The notes beneath the pieces were generated by a model. That model was not told where the DNA came from. It saw nothing but the letters and a program-made list of their open reading frames with translations, and ran no database searches. Positions 61,797 to 64,000 of a stretch of DNA of 64,000 bases are shown here, one piece after another. How positions within the stretch are numbered: the stretch's first letter is position 1; each line of letters starts with the position of its first letter. Position numbers and translations under genes: made by a program. Source of the stretch: CAJXJP01 sp963926055 (lineage in GTDB: Bacteria > Patescibacteriota > Gracilibacteria > BD1-5 > UBA6164); the NCBI GenBank assembly GCA_963926055.1, contig CAWUVK010000003.1:1-64000 (forward strand), in the 5' to 3' direction.

Positions 61797-64000
61797 TTGA
61801 AGGAAATAAATAAAAATATTCATTACATTCAAACAGGAAATATATTTTCAAAAAATATAGTCGTTTCACAATATTTAAAAAATAATTTAGGACCGGTCCT
61901 AAATATTTATAGTGATGAAGCTCAGTTAAAAAATTCGTTAAAAATATCTAATTATTTAAAAACTACTCAATATCAAATATTAGATTTTTCTGATTATATT
62001 GAATTTATTTCTAATGATATTTGAAATTTTTGAGTTTCAACTGATGTATTTTTTGCTAAATTCCCTACAAGTGATTATGATATCAAAAAACATATATTAT
62101 CATTAGAAAAATGACAAGAAATCCAACTTGATGAGATATCAAAACAATTGCACGAAATGTGATATAAACATTCTCAACATGGATCAGCTGCAAGTTTTCA
62201 TATACAATGAGAAATACTATCAATTGTCAATAATAATGAAAATTACGAATACAAAATCAGCTTTTGGTGAGATGAAATAGAGGAAATATTCATAATAGAC
62301 ACGTTGACAAAAGACTCTCAAACTCGTCAAAAAATATCAATTTGAGACAGGAATTATGATTTTTTTCAAATAAATAATTCTCAGATTAATAATCAGATAT
62401 TCTCATCATTAAAAAATAAATTTTGTATATTTTATCAAATAGATTTTTTTCAATTTGCTCAAGAAATATATCAAACATTTAATGATTCAATATTTTTTCA
62501 TAGTTTTTCACAAAATAATCAAAACAAAGAAATTTCTCTGTGAGTCACAGATATTTTCGTAGATACAATAGATGAGTTTCAAAAAGTACTCTCACAAGAT
62601 AAAAAAGTAAAAGTGTTTACAAAAAATCCAAAAGCGATAGAAAATTTCATAGACTATAATTCTATAGAAAATATAGAAACTTTTGAAACAAAAATATCTA
62701 ATCTAAAAAGTTTCCAAACTCTCGATGAAATATATGTTTGTGATGATAATATTGCACGTATATTTGTGAAAAAGAGAGTAAAAAAATCAATGAGTAAAAA
62801 ACTTGATCTCCTCTTACAAATAAAACCATGAGATTATGTGGTACATGTTGATCATGGGATTGGTATTTTTAAACAAACTATAGAAAAACAACTCCAAGTT
62901 TGAATCAAAAGAGTGATCAAAAAAGAATATATAGAACTAGAATATAGTGGAAATGATAAACTCTTTGTCCCTATAACAGAAGTTGGGAGAATCAATAGAT
63001 ATGTCTGAGTAGAAAATCCTAAACTCACATGATTGTCGACAAAACAGTGGGAAAAAACAATGAAAAAAGTCCACGAAAATGTCGAAGAAGTAGCAGGAGA
63101 ACTTTTAGAAATATATGCTCAAAGAGCATTAGAAAAATGATATAGTTTCCCGAGTTTACCAGATGAAGAAGCAAAATTTTTCCAAAGTTTTGAACACAAC
63201 TATACTCCAGATCAATACGAAATAATCCAAGATATTTACACAGATATGCAATCTGATAAGCCAATGGATAGACTCGTTTCTTGAGATGTATGATTTTGAA
63301 AAACTGAAATAGCTTTTGCTGCGATTTATAAGTCGATTATTGCTGGGAAACAAGCAGCACTTATTTCACCACTGGTAGTTTTAGCTTATGAACATTATCA
63401 AAAAGCATTGAAACGTTTTGCTCCATTTCCTATAAATATTTGAGTTATTACTCGTTTTGAAAATAAAAAAAGCAGAGATGAAACAATGCAAAAACTTAAA
63501 AATGGAAAAATAGATTTAATAGTATGAACCCACAGATTATTAAGTGAAGATATAGAATTTAAAGATTTATGAGTACTTGTAATCGACGAAGAACATAAAT
63601 TTTGAGTAAAAGACAAAGACAAAATAAAAAAAATTCGTCATAATATAGATGTTTTAGCACTTTCTGCAACTCCTATTCCTAGAAGCCTCAATATGGCTCT
63701 CAATGGAATTAAACAAATGTCTATGCTCACAACTCCACCGGTTGGAAGACAGTCAATTTCTACTATTGTTTCACGTTTTGATGAAAAATTAATCCAAGAA
63801 GCAGGAAAAAGAGAATTTGATCGTGGTGGACAGTTATTTTTTATACATAATAAAGTTTCAGATATTGAATCTCTTCGTGATAAATTAGGGATAATATTTC
63901 CAAAGAAAAAAATTATTATTGCTCACGGACAACTTCCTGGTGATCAACTCGAAAAGAGGATTCTCGCGTTTAAGCAAAAACAATACGATATTCTCCTGGC
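61797..64000 (+). CDS. mfd: Transcription-repair coupling factor Mfd (3' end cut by window)
   Basis: 734 aa visible. Mfd removes stalled RNA polymerase and recruits UvrA. An N-terminal UvrB-like region of about 335 residues is shorter than in E. coli. The RID/CarD-like domain follows (KPGDYVVHVDHGIGIFKQTI, KLFVPITEVGRINRYVG). The RecG-like translocase comes next, with Walker A VSGDVGFGKTEIAF (three glycines, two of them TGA), the Ia segment LISPLVVLAYEHYQ, VGTHRLL, Walker B VIDEEHKFG, and LSATPIPRSLNMALNG. No ATG lies at the start; TTG at 61797 is used with low confidence. The gene continues beyond the right edge. Confidence 0.93.

Noticed and set aside
61797..61799. Mfd as N-terminally truncated pseudogene because no ATG is found
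   Set aside because: The frame from the TTG is open through the whole visible gene and all motor motifs are intact; an alternative start codon is more likely.

Overview
This window reads as a low-GC chromosome segment from a bacterium that uses genetic code 25, in which UGA encodes glycine. That points to the candidate phyla Absconditabacteria (SR1) or Gracilibacteria in the Patescibacteria/CPR. Genes that look broken under the standard code become full-length when TGA is read as Gly, and the residue supplied is the conserved glycine. Examples are the P-loops of Obg, Mfd and the TraD-like ATPase, the YGADSI start of GyrB, the methyltransferase motif LEIGTANGF and the GGQ of release factor 1. 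Stops are TAA or, rarely, TAG. RF1 (prfA) is present and no RF2 gene is seen. No tRNA-Gly(UCA) lies in this window. All coordinates below assume code 25.

Left part (1-9.2 kb), mostly minus strand: four tRNAs, gyrB, a possible HEPN/small-protein pair, a nucleotidyltransferase-HIT-membrane protein operon, prfA, a TPR protein, obgE and a tRNA-Met. Then (9.2-14 kb) come rpsF-ssb-rpsR and typA on the plus strand, with two related-looking secreted proteins (10.4-11.2 and 14.3-15.1 kb) around typA. From 15.2 to 25 kb lie leuS, a VirB2-like pilin, a methyltransferase, thiI, two tiny membrane ORFs, a large acidic protein, smpB and a secreted M23 peptidase. dnaE fills 25.3-29.4 kb, preceded on its 3' side by a candidate small RNA. 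lysS follows at 30.7-32.3 kb.

A plus-strand operon at 33.4-38.7 kb encodes a membrane-anchored TraD/VirD4-like ATPase followed by three small multi-pass proteins with T4SS-pilin character. Next are initiator tRNA and tRNA-Glu, then a FecR-domain protein overlapping a CHASE2-adenylate cyclase. At 43.0-44.4 kb a decayed subtilase and a membrane protein contain no UGA-glycine codons, so they may be recent imports. At 44.6-48.4 kb is a translation cluster: tuf, rpsJ, rpmB, rpsP, khpA, tRNAs and two small basic proteins. ftsX follows.

The most unusual region is 49.5-57.2 kb: three consecutive large genes (461, 1293 and 762 aa), dense in UGA codons, with internal glycine-rich hydrophobic segments and no domain I recognise. 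They sit behind a promoter overlapped by an inverted repeat. The right end carries queA (with a GC-rich palindromic insertion in frame), a double-CxxC DsbA-like protein, the tsaB-bPH-era operon and the start of mfd, cut by the window edge.
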